A stretch of DNA of 64,000 nucleotides from Gamsiella multidivaricata (Eukaryota; Mortierellomycota; Mortierellomycetes; Mortierellales; Mortierellaceae): positions 124,001-188,000 of the forward strand of contig NW_026251752.1 of the NCBI RefSeq assembly GCF_025024155.1, in the 5' to 3' direction. The first letter of the stretch is position 1. Each line of letters starts with the position of its first letter. The notes beneath the pieces are model-generated. The model had not been told where the DNA came from and ran no database searches. It saw nothing but the letters and a program-made list of their open reading frames with translations. The translations under genes were made by a program, and so were the position numbers. This document shows positions 44,555 through 55,560 of the stretch, in pieces.

Positions 44555-47500
44555 TCAATGATTTAATTGTTGTGGCAAGCTGAGACGCCTCTTAATCCGC
44601 GCAGTAGTGGCTGCTGTAAGTGGGAGAGCAGGAGCAACCGAGGGTACACCAATTGACATTCGCAGTCGCTTTCCGTCTCGCTCGAGTTGGAGGTCATTTT
44701 CCATTGGCCGCGATCGTTTCGTTGGGGGGCTGGAGCTGGATGATGAGGAAGCAGGGTCATTGGGAGGACGAGCAACTCTTTGTACTCCTCGACTTGGCAG
44801 ACTGGAGAGGGTGCTGGGTGCTGAAGCATGGGATTCACTGATCCGTCGCACAACTCTTTGAGCACCTCCCAGCTTCGGCGGACTAGGGAAATTACTGGAT
44901 CCTGAAGCTTGAGTGTCGCCCGACAACCGAATGACCTTTCGCACTCCTTGCTTCGGTAGACTAGGCAATGTGCTACTGGGAGCCGTGGGTTTGGAGTCGC
45001 CGGGTGTTGATGGAACAACCCTTTGCGCACCTTTCAGCACTTTCCCTTTCGTTATAGGGAAACCTGAACTGAGGTCATTGTTGGTACTACTGATGCCAAT
45101 GCTGGTACCAATGCTAGTACCGGTACTGCTGCTCGCCACTACTCTCCGTGCACCACCCTGTCCGTTTAAAACAACCCCACTCTTGCTGCTGACTGGAATC
45201 AGTGCTGGAACCAGTCTCTTGGCGCCTCCAGCTTTTCCCAGCCTGCTGGCCAACGGCGCAAAGCTCATAGAGGAAGGACCTCCTGCCCTCGGCAATGAAC
45301 CGTGTGTTTTCAGGTGCGAAGAGGAGAGAGATGGGAAAGGCGTCGGACGGATGACGGATGGCAACAAGGGATCAAGAAGCCCTGTTGAGTAGCGTTCTTC
45401 GTCTTCGTCAACAACATCGAGCGAAAAATGGACGTGCCGCTTCGAAGGTATTGGTGTCAATCGTGGCTGTCGCAATCCTCCGCGCGGTCGCCGCCGCTTG
45501 GGCGAAAACAGAGCACCGGCAAAAGGCATAGATCTCCTGCGAGGGGCTATGTTGCCTTTGATAGGAAGTGGTGGGACTTGAAACGGGTTCTGTGGGCTGC
45601 CAAGCTGAGGGTATTCCTGATACATCCTGATGGGTGACTGGTTTCCAAAAAGGCCGCTGGTTCCAATTGCAACACTGGTGTCGACCGTGTCCATGGACAG
45701 ATTTGGGAGGACATGGCTCGTCGTCTGGCGCTTGACAGGGGTTTGCGGGACCTCTGGCAAAATCGACATGATCTTCGAGCCGTTCAAACCGACCGAGGTT
45801 GAAGAATCATCCCGTTTGAAAGGAGAGCCAGGAGCTAGGTCTTCCCCGCTGCCGTTGATACTGTAGTTGAGTCTAAGGTTCCATGCGCTGTACTCGCCTG
45901 AAATCGAGGATCCGATCTGTTTGGTCATGTCGGTGAAGCTGGTGATCGAGGCCATATAAATATCATTGAGAGTCTTGGTTGCCATTCCTGCCTGCTCTAC
46001 GGCTTCAATCTCGGACCTGAGTCCCACCAGCGATCTCGCGCTTAGCTCCATGAAGTTGTCCGTGGCCAAAAACTGATCGCTTAGCGATTTGTCGGATAGT
46101 TCCAGTTTAGTGGTGAGAATTTTGTTGTGCGACTCCAAAGCCTGGCACTTCTTCTCCAACTCATACAGTCGTTGATATGGGAATCCTGAGTTCAAAATAG
46201 GGTTGTCCTTCTGCTCCATAGACTGAATCGAAACCGCATACATTTTTAGGGCGTCCTCATGCTCTTGCATCTGCTTTGTCAGACGAACTGTCTGCTCGAT
46301 AAGGTCGCTAATCAACTGGTCTACCATATTGGTGTAAGAGGACGACGCATTCAGTGAACTATTGAGCTTGTTGACCTGCTCAGCTGCCTCGGCATCGTCG
46401 ACCGACTCCATTGCTTGCTCAAGTTTCTCGCTCTGCCTCTTAGCTGCCTGAGAAGCCTCTTCAAAGCCAGCTCTCCATCGGTAAAGTCCTGAGAGTCGCG
46501 CCGAGGCGATGAACAACTGTGATTGGAACTGTGCATAGGTCAATTCCTGTGACCGTGCCGTCTGGAATGTTGCCCGCATTTTCCTGATTGTATCATCGAA
46601 TGCACGGCCGAGTATCTCCTGTTTCTGCTGCGCCTTCTCGAATCCCTCGCCTTTGGCTTGATTTTTTAGTCGACTTTTAAGCTCTGCTACCTCCTGTCGC
46701 AGTTCATAGATCGCCTGGACATACTCAGAGACATGCCGGTCCACGTTCATGGTGTTCTTAGTGACCTTAGTTTTGATATTCTTGGCCCGGTTCGCGTATT
46801 TGAGCGTATTGTGGGTCTCTTCATAGTGCCTGCTTGATGGGCTCACGCAGGCGATCATGACCGTTTTGCAGTTGCCGCCAAGGGAAAATTTTAAAAGCCG
46901 TGTCAGCTTGCTGTCTCGATAGGGTATATGCGACTTTGGCCGGTTTTCACAAAGCGCGTTGATGCAGTTGCCGAGCGCAAGCAGTGACTTGTTAATGTTT
47001 GCTCCTATTGTTGACATGAAAGAAAGAAAAAGCCATCACCGGCTTTGTCAACTAATCGAGAAATGTGAACGTAACATATATATGGTGAATAAACAATGAT
47101 AAGTACCTTCCATCAAACGACTACCGCGATTTTTGGTAGCTGAGGCCCTCTCACTTCCTGCCAAGTCGATAAGAGAAAGTGTTGCCATAGTGAAATCCTC
47201 CGAGATGTCTGCTGTCCTGAGTCGCTGGCAGATGTTGATCTGAAGAACAGCATGTGATCGAGAGGATGTGGCATTGGCCTCTGTTGGCGATATCGTCCTG
47301 TTTTCGTTGCCCTTGAACACCAACTCCATGAGCTCATCCATCTATATAAATAAATAGATTAGAAGCCGACCAAAGTTAGCTGTAATGTTGCTGTCAATTT
47401 TATATCACACGTCTGAGCCTAATAGGCGTAAAGAATAGCATACTCCTTTGGGATGATGCTCTGAGAGTCCAGCAATAGTGACTCTCTTTGATGAGTCTTC

Positions 47501-48677
47501 CCTGAGATGCAGCGCCTGTGGTTTTACAGTATCTGGGGTGGGCTTGGCCAGTAGATCACGGATGGCCTCATTGTAGACCTCCAGATATGAAAGGGAGATC
47601 TCAATCGTCTTTTCATCCTCCAACTCCTTGATTCGCACGTAGAGCTCCTGCATAGTGAGGAAGATGATGCCGGGCTTCTCTGGTGTACCACTGATTGTAT
47701 GAGTCTTTCCGCATCCGGTCGCTCCATAAGCGAATAGTGTGCCATTGTAGCCACCAAGGACACCGTCGATCAAATGTTTTGTCGTATTTTCAAAAACCTG
47801 ATGACGGTCGAATGCTCAATTAATACCTCAAAATCTCTTTGGCAGTACGTGTGCTTCACAAAGAATACAATACAAGTACCTCTTGCTGCTGGGAATCCTC
47901 ATCAAAAACACGATCGAATGCGTAGCGCATATCTTTGAATCGACGATACGCCTGTACTGGTAGCAGTGCCCGTTTGTATTTTGAGATACTCTCTGCATCT
48001 GGAGGGTCAAAGACAAGGACATTATCATCCAAAACGTCGACTACTTTGCGAAGTCCTGCCGAGGACTTTGTTGTGCTGGCGCTCGAGTTGGTGTGGTCGC
48101 TTCGACTGCTGACGTTACCAAACCCGTTAGAGAGTGAGGCATCCGCTGAGAGGTTGAACTTGTTGGTCGGTGTTTGAGGCCGTTGTGCCTGCTCTGCGGG
48201 ACTGAATGGCCTAACTCTTACTGCAAAGTTCATAAAGATCAGAGAATGGGTCAATAGGCCTATAACTCATTACGCTGTTGATGATATCGAATCGCCTGTT
48301 GACTCGCGATGATCCACCTTACCTGCCACAAGTATTGTTGATTCCGAAGGCCATTGTGTTGCCTCGCTCGTTTTTCGGGTACTTGTGGTCGAAGTCGCCT
48401 GCGAATATGTCGTGTTGTCTGTATGAGAGCCTCTTATAGCACTGGCATCGTTTTCTACTTCGTCCATAACGTTTTCATTGATAATCTCCGTTGTAAGCAC
48501 ATTGTTTTCCTGTGTTAGGGTCAGGGCCTTTGCCTGCTGCTGCAGCTCCAGCCTCGATGCGCTGCTGCTGAGGTGATGTATTATGGGGTTCGATGAAAGA
48601 TGAGACGAGAGAATGGACTGAGTTATAGATGGTGCTGAATTTGAATGGATTGGCGTGAGGACCGAGAGCTCAGGCAT
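44555..48677 (-). CDS. KIP3: Kinesin-8 (Kip3/KIF18-type) motor protein
   Basis: Five exons on the minus strand: 48677-48323, 48220-47880, 47797-47444, 47341-47107 and 47004-44555; 1244 residues. The first ATG of the frame is at 48677. A polar N-terminal extension of about 115 residues precedes the motor, which starts [15 protein letters not shown] with the splice inside. P-loop [12 protein letters not shown] at about 253, switch [11 protein letters not shown], switch [12 protein letters not shown]; the motor ends [12 protein letters not shown] with the neck [13 protein letters not shown], which is kinesin-8-like. Coiled coil follows to about residue 760. The C-terminal about 450 residues are basic, Ser/Pro-rich, with a degenerate repeat ([24 protein letters not shown]). 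Kinesin-8s walk to plus ends and shorten microtubules, setting spindle length and nuclear position; the basic tail normally gives the second microtubule contact. Confidence 0.93.
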
Positions 48678-49744
48678 ATAAGGGGAACAGTTCCTGAACG
48701 CGGAAGGAAACACTGAAGAATTGTTGTTGTCACGTCGTCGCAGTTGATCTGTCGCGCTGTCGGATTTGTGCGTCTTGAGGCCCAAAAGATGGTGCCTGGT
48801 AGTTGATGAGGGAAAGATGCGTGATTGATGAGCAGAGAGAAGAGAAGGTGCTTAACACCTGTGATGTTATTTTTTTTTTTTTTGCATACTCACACCACTT
48901 GTGGTGTGACTGGGATTGGGACGAACGTGCTTTTTTTTTTTTGGCTACCAATTCACCCGTGAGCTGCGCACAGCAATTCATCGGCATCGACTCAGGGGCA
49001 CAACTACGGATTATTACCCTGCACCCACACGACAAATCAGACTTTTTCAAGAACCACAGCTTTCAATGGCGGGATAGAGAAATGTGTGATTTAAACCAAC
49101 CGAGTTAATGAGCAGAGGGGTTATGGAATACGTTAATGCCTCGTTTACTGTCTTGCGTGCTGCAATCCAGAGTGAAAGCGCCTTCCTCGGTAACGGAAAG
49201 AGCATTAGGGTATCCAGAAGGCCATGTTAGTGGCACTTCCTCATCAGTCTTTTCAATTCCCTCATGCAGGCGCAGTGGACCATGAATCTATTTTTGTGTG
49301 GGCCCACGAGATCGCATACTAGTTGCGCTTTTGGAGATCGGATTTCTAATCTCTTATGAGGTTCGCTTAGCCACGCTAAAGCTGCAGCAACTCTGCCCTC
49401 TCCGATCTAACGGGACTAAGTCGTTAGCTCGCATCCCAAGCAACGCTGACTAAATGACGCAACGGCGAAGGCTGTAGGATTGTCCATTTCCGCTACGAGT
49501 ACCCAGCCAATGTGGACCATATCATGCGGAAACCTAAAATATGAGACCGTCAGTTTTCTTTTATCTTCTCGCCCCTCTCTCTTCTCTTTCTTCTCTTCTT
49601 TTCACATCTCCACATCTTTTACTCACAACACCTTCACATACCCTATTGTCTCTTCCCCTTATTACGCTCGGTCTTAATCCCGCATCCTTCTTAATAAATT
49701 CAATCGGCTAATATCACATCGGCCAAGAAGCACAGCACAGCAGC
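48678..49744. promoter_or_regulatory. Divergent intergenic region between kinesin and eisosome-like gene
   Basis: About 1.07 kb with T runs at 48870-48883 and 48932-48943 and a CT-rich leader at 49555-49670 before the next ATG. The frame just upstream of 48677 stays open but lacks ATG. No gene seen. Confidence 0.4.
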
Positions 49745-51939
49745 ATGTCCCACCTCATCGACCCGTGCTTGCGAGCGACCAAGATTGCCCATGGGATCAG
49801 ACGCGGCATCGATGGCATCTCACCCCTGAGTGGCCTTGTTCCTGAACTCCGCATTCTCATCCAAGAGCAGAAAAATGTCCTCGCCTCATTAAAGCGAACC
49901 GCATTTGAGAAGGAAGAAGGTAAACCCAGCAACAGCAAGCAAACCAACCAAACCAACCAAACCAACCAAACATACACTCTCCTCTTATCGGAAATGGCAA
50001 ATATGGACATGGCACACTGCATGGCAACAAGGCTGAAGGACTTCTCACTAACGCTACTTTACCTGTCTCATAAAAAATGTAATCAGCCGCAAAACACCTT
50101 GCTATTTACGCTAAGACCGAAGGTCCCGATATTGCAGACACGCTCACGAAACTCAGCATCTTAGTCCAGAAAGCCGCCGACCTCGAGCGCGTCTATGCCA
50201 ACAGCCTCGCCCAGAGTAGAGAACTCTTCAAGGAGATTCGGGTAGCTGAGGATGAAAACTATTCGATTCGAAAACGCAAGCTGGATTTGGAGCAGAAGCT
50301 GGCCCTCGACAAATCGTATTCCTCGTCAACGATCTCCTTAACAGGAAAACAACCCTCAGTTCACGGACCAGAACTGCACCCAGAGATGAAACTACTGAGA
50401 CAGGAGACCATGTCGGTTGAAAATGATCTCGAGGACTTGAAGCGCAAGAAGATTAAGAAAGCGACATGTCAGCAGCTGGATGCACTCGAGAAACTAGGCA
50501 AGGAGCTGATTGTAGTTGCACATTATGGACGACGGGTCATGGACGAACTCGACGACTCTCCGACGCCTGCAGGAACCTATGCAGATGACCGTTATGCGAC
50601 TTATGAAGGTAAATCCTTTGTTCACCCCCTCGCGTTTGCATTACGACCTTCTCTGAGATGACTCAATAGATATTAAGCTACCCTCTCGTGATCCTTTATT
50701 CCGATTTGAATAGGCGCCGCAAAGACAGCATACACTGTCAAGGCCTTTATGGACACATTCAAGGCCTGGCCTAGCCACGAGCCTCAGGTCCAGATAAGCG
50801 ACGTCGACCTTGGCGACTTCCCCAGGGACAACAAACAGGTCATGGACGCCATGTTGAAGGATCTCGCTAGCAAATCCGGCTCGGACTGGTACGCCCTTCA
50901 ATCACCGAGTTCTAGTAAGGCGCCCTCAACCCATGGCAGGACCAACTCTTCAGATTCAGTAGGCTTTGCATCGCCCCGCAACAGTATATCCTCTCTGGTA
51001 ACCACTACAACCTATGTCGACGGAGTCCCAACAATCCAGGTCATCAATGAGATCCCACCTACTCCTGAGTCTGAGGAAGCACCTGTCAATAATGAGAAGG
51101 AGGATGCAACTAGTTTGGCAGCAGCCCAAGAGCCTATCCCTGTTTTCGTGGGCGGAGAGGGAGATACTAGACCAACGTCCCTTGCTAACAGCGCATCCTC
51201 GACCACCAACGACACTACACCAGCTGCTACTTCTAATACCTCTGCTACAGATACCACGACCTCCTCTGTCGATCCAAGTCCGTTTGTTTCTCACTCGACC
51301 TACAAACCAACCACCGCCTATCAACCCGGATATGCACACGATGCTGTAGACGGCCAACGGACACCGCCATCCAGGAGTCGACCCCATTCGGGCGAACACT
51401 ATCCAATCACCCACGCACCGCACCCCTTGATGATGCAACAAACGCCTTTCCAGCCGAAGCAGCAGTACTATCAGCCATTGTACCCACCAGGACCTCCCGG
51501 CGGAGGTATTCCATCCCAGATGCCCATGCCCATGCCCATGCCTGTTCCTATGCAAATGTCGATGCCAGTGCCCAACATCCCTAGCTCGTCTGATGATCGC
51601 GAGGATGGTGGAAACAAGCGCCACTCCCAGCCTATCTCAGTCTCCTTCCCTCTGCGTCCACCAATTGGCTTGGCATTAGATCATTCTGCCGGTATGACAT
51701 CCCCTACTGCTGGCATGCCTTTGTCGTCTCGGTCCCCATCCCCATCGCATCAAAATGCACGACGTAACCCACATGCGGTGCTGCCCCCAACAGAACCAGG
51801 ATTTCATGTGCCAGTAGGCACCGAGATATCGGCCTCGCAAGAAACCCCCAAGGATGTGTACGATGGCCCACCTCCTGATTATGCTGAGGCCTCAATGCAG
51901 CCCCCTGCCGAGAAGCGCGACGAGAAGAAGCGGCGATAA
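49745..51939 (+). CDS. Eisosome Pil1/Lsp1-like BAR-domain protein
   Basis: Exons 49745-49919, 50087-50608 and 50714-51939 give 640 residues. Residues about 1-260 follow the Pil1/Lsp1 pattern as I remember it: a start with many helices, then AIYAKTEGPDIADTLTKLS, a helix with KKATCQQLDALEKLGKEL, VAHYGRRVMDELDDSPTPAG and a Tyr-rich turn before the last helix KTAYTVKAFMDTFKAW. This BAR-like dimer binds PI(4,5)P2 and shapes plasma-membrane furrows (eisosomes) in fungi. Unlike yeast Pil1 (about 340 residues), about 370 disordered residues follow, Pro/Ser/Thr-rich, with PMPMPMPMPVPMQM and a PPPDY motif near the C-terminus that could bind WW domains. Identity is moderately certain because the N-terminal amphipathic segment diverges. 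Confidence 0.72.
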
Positions 51940-52109
51940 GCAGTGATTTCCTTTTTCAATATAGTCAAATAAACCCGAGAGACTGTTGCATAATGGACAG
52001 CGCCCTCTTCAATTGCAAGGTTCCCAAGCTGCAAAAATGCTGAGCCCGTTGGCAATGCGTTTCCCCACTCTTTTATCACACCACCCCAAAACGACATCGA
52101 CATCATACC

Positions 52110-54544
52110 ATGGAAATCGATGCACTCACGATCGTGCTGACCATCACCATCGCAGTCGCTTTGGCGTATGTCAAACTTAGCAAATCCGAGCCAGACGTAC
52201 ACCCGCTGCTGCTACAGCAACAGTCTACGCCCACACCTATCAGGAACGAGGGCGAGTCAGTCGTCCATCGATCCAAGTCAGTGTCCCATGGTTCGCCACT
52301 GGTGAGGCAGCCCTCGGACAAGATCAAGACCCTATACGATGTCTGGCAAAGTGGCTCTACCATCAATCCCTCAGCGCGATCATTGATGTTCCCGTTACAG
52401 AATCAGTTTGCGTTTGTGGATGTAGGTCATCGCCCGCCGTTCTGTTCGCAGCTGTAATACGAGTATTCTGAACGTGCATAGCTCCTCTTCTGACAAGCGT
52501 CTTTACTTTTTTCCTCTATACACATATTCACACGACATGTATTTCGCCCGCATAGGCCACTTATGGTATGACACATGCTTGACGCCTTGTTCATTTTAGC
52601 GTGGGAGTCAAATTGTTGACTAACAGCTTACTTTCATGTTGAACAGAACAAGTCGACAGGAGGATCAGCGGATTTGGATCAGGACTCATCAATTTGACAG
52701 GACTGAAGCCCAAGACGGAGACCCCAGTTGGCATCATGGCTCCTTACTCCCAAGGTACATGTAGATTTTGTTGATGCAAAATGCCCAGGAATTTTTCATT
52801 GCGCTTATACCCATTCATGCGTCCCCCAATTAGAATCGTTTATTGCTCAGCAGGCGTTCTATAGATACAGCTTTGTGGCCGTGCCCATACATGACCTCAG
52901 GAATGCAGATTTATTGATCGAGGTGGTTAACCAAACGAAGCTAAAGGCCATTATCGTCTCGCAAAAGACGCTGCCGTTGCTACTGCAGTCCTTGAAGGAG
53001 TGTCCCACCGTCAAGACCATCATTGTTGCAGGAATATTCATCTCTGGAGAGCAGGAAAAGATTGCAGCTCTGCATGGAGCTAAACTGATCAAGTTTGCCA
53101 GGGTGGAGTATGACGGATCATCAAACCCATTGGACCATATTAAGCCTGGTGAGTTTTCATTTTCTTATTTTCGTCATAGGGTCATGCCTTTTTCTGTTTC
53201 CTCACAGTTGCCTCGAAATATTCATTTAGATCCTGAGGATGTTGCTATGATCAACTACAACACCAAGTCGACATCTGTAAGTTCCGTATTCTGAATGTAC
53301 ATAGCGCGACTCCGGCCCTAAGATGCACGAACTCATTTTGTCTCCTCAACTTGAACATCTAGCTTTCAAAGGGTGTTATGCTTACACACGCTAATCTGAT
53401 AGCAGCTACAGCTGCCTTCAGAGCAGCGCTGCCAGGCACCAAAAAGTTCACAAGCAAGGATCGTCTTCTCTGCCAGTTTTCGAACGGGGATGTCATTGCG
53501 GTCTGGTTGCAGAGCGCCATTATTTTGTCCGGGGGCTCACTTGTCTTCCCTACCGGGTTAATGAAGAACGTCCTTCATGACGCACAAGCATCGGCTCCCA
53601 CAATTTTTGCAAGGTAAATTTGGGTGTTCATCATATGTTTTGTGTGCATATCAAGTATATCAATCATGTTCTCTAATTTCCATCCCAATTCTTTGCTTTA
53701 CAATAGTACTCCTGTCATTCTGGAAAAGGTCCATGAGGCGCTTCAATTGACCTATGGAAAGGGGTCATTGTTCAAGCGCGCGTATGCAGCCAAGCTTGAA
53801 TTGCTCAAAGCGGGATGCGTCACCTCAACCAGCCTTTGGGACTTTATTGGACTGGGAGAGATCCGAAGCAGACTTGGCGGAAAAGTGAGATTGATTGTCA
53901 CCACGAGTACGTACAGCTTTCAAATGAATTCGCGAGACGATCATTGGATATCCAATACATCCCTGCGATACTCATGTTACTTCCCTAAATTTCTTTTTAT
54001 TAGATCCAACAAAGAATGAGACTATGGAATATATCAGAGCTGCAATGGGTATCCCAGTAATCAGCACTTATGGAAGAACAGAAACCTCGGGCATTGTTAC
54101 CAGCCGCAACATGTTTGATTACTCGAGCACACCATTCTTGGGGGCCCCTGTGGGATGCAATGAAGTGAAGCTAGTCGATGATGTTGAAAGTGGACATACT
54201 AGTAACGACGAGCCCAACCCACGTGGAGAGGTACGTAACGCGAGATCCGTGCTCATTAACAAAATCGAAGCAGTAAAGAACCCATACGACTTTTGCTCAG
54301 ACAACTGATGATCTAGATGTGGCTGTTTTTCGAATAGATATTTATCCGAGGACCCAATGTGATGAAGGGATATTTCAAGAAGCCCGGTGCAACAGCTAAG
54401 GCGGTGGATAAAGACGGGTGGTTTCATTCGGGCGATTTGGGAACATTCCATTCGAATGGCACACTGGAAGTGTCGAACAAGCGGAAGAAGAAGGCCAAGA
54501 CATCGGGTAGGTCATCGCCCATCCAAGGAGAGGCGAAGGAGTGA
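52110..54544 (+). pseudogene. Degraded, truncated long-chain acyl-CoA synthetase
   Basis: Reading through exons 52110-about 52428, 52647-52753, 52834-53148, 53230-53276, 53363-53612, 53707-53906, 54004-54230 and 54338-54544 gives an ACSL-like chain of about 555 residues. An N-terminal anchor (ALTIVLTITIAVALAYVKL), the middle block QQAFYRYSFVAVPIHD, STYGRTETSG and FIRGPNVMKGYF are recognisable. Three defects stand out. The ATP-binding loop, canonically YTSGTTGxPKG, reads YNTKSTSLSKG. The junction of exons 1 and 2 keeps frame only with a non-consensus GTCATC donor; the good GTAGGT donor seven... bases away shifts frame. The C-terminal lid domain of about 120 residues, with its catalytic Lys, is absent: after GWFHSGDLG the chain ends in a Lys-rich tail. 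I infer a pseudogene or pseudoenzyme. Confidence 0.7.
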
Positions 54545-54692
54545 ACATGGCAGAACTTTTTCTGGATGGCGTTTGAGGGTTGTTATCTCAGCCTAAATGC
54601 CTAGATTTAGAAATGACATGTCTGGGCTGGCCGAGACCAAGCCGAAGCAGGCGCAATAACAAATAAAAGAAAAACAGGTATATAGTGCGAGT

Positions 54693-55560
54693 GTGGTTAG
54701 GGCACTCTTTACTAATATCTCATCTGATCACTCTCCCTACGCCCACTTCTTCCACACAACGAGAAAGCTGAAATCTGCTGCTCAGGGCCTAATCATCGAC
54801 GACCTAAAGTCCGGTATAAGCGCCAGACTTATTGTGCGAGAACTTGTTTCTCAGCCCAAAGCTTCACTAAACTGCTCAAGATGTCAAAGAGGGCATTTCA
54901 CCAGCGAAGATGAGGTTGCCCAAGCAAGATATCCTTAACAGCACGGCACGCAGTCGTACGGGGTATGGCAAACGGTGACCTGAATACTGCAGTTGGCGTA
55001 CAGAAGCCCCTCTCCGAGGAACTGGCCATCATCATATCGACAAACAGGATTAGAGAGATCCTGAGGGAGGAGGGATGGATGACTGCTCGAAAGGCCATGC
55101 AGCTCAAGTTGACCGGCAAACACTACAGAGTACTTTTGGACTTTGCCCGTATGTATGAGTATTGGGCTGTCAATGATCGGGAAGTGGCCTCATGGGCAGA
55201 TGAAATCAAGATCAACCGATACATTTCAGACAGGAAGGTGTGGGTTTAAACCCCCTGAAAAGTTGGTGACCAAGACAGTCTCATCGAAGTGACATTCAAG
55301 TACGGATGAGACTACATTTTATGTGAGATAATATAACATGTTATGATCTCAGGCCTTCAAACCAAAGGTAGGATGGATGCTGAGCTGTGCGTCGAGATTG
55401 TGGAGGAATGTGCCCTGTTGACGCAAGAATGATATGAGGCTCGGCCAGAAAACATGAGTATCCCGCAAGATAACGACCCCCAAACACACTCAAGAGCAGC
55501 CAGGATGCAAACGAGGGGTCAATGTAGAAACTGGGCGAAGCACTTGTTGACATCATAGCA
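54693..55560 (+). mobile_element. Decayed Tc1/mariner-family transposon remnant
   Basis: Translated pieces in more than one frame line up with a Tc1-like transposase: a helix-turn-helix part (DLKSGISARLIVREL), then MANGDLNTAVGVQKPLS, TNRIREILREEGWMTARKA, LDFARMYEYWAVNDREV and WADEIKINRYISD, where the Asp of WADE is the first catalytic acid. After a stop at 55249 the reading resumes with RMDAELCVEIVEE and, after another stop, PQDNDPQTHS, the second catalytic Asp region. Frameshifts at about 54940 and 55250 and in-frame stops show it is dead. The downstream boundary and terminal inverted repeats could not be fixed by eye. It begins about 150 bp after the truncated acyl-CoA synthetase. Confidence 0.82.
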
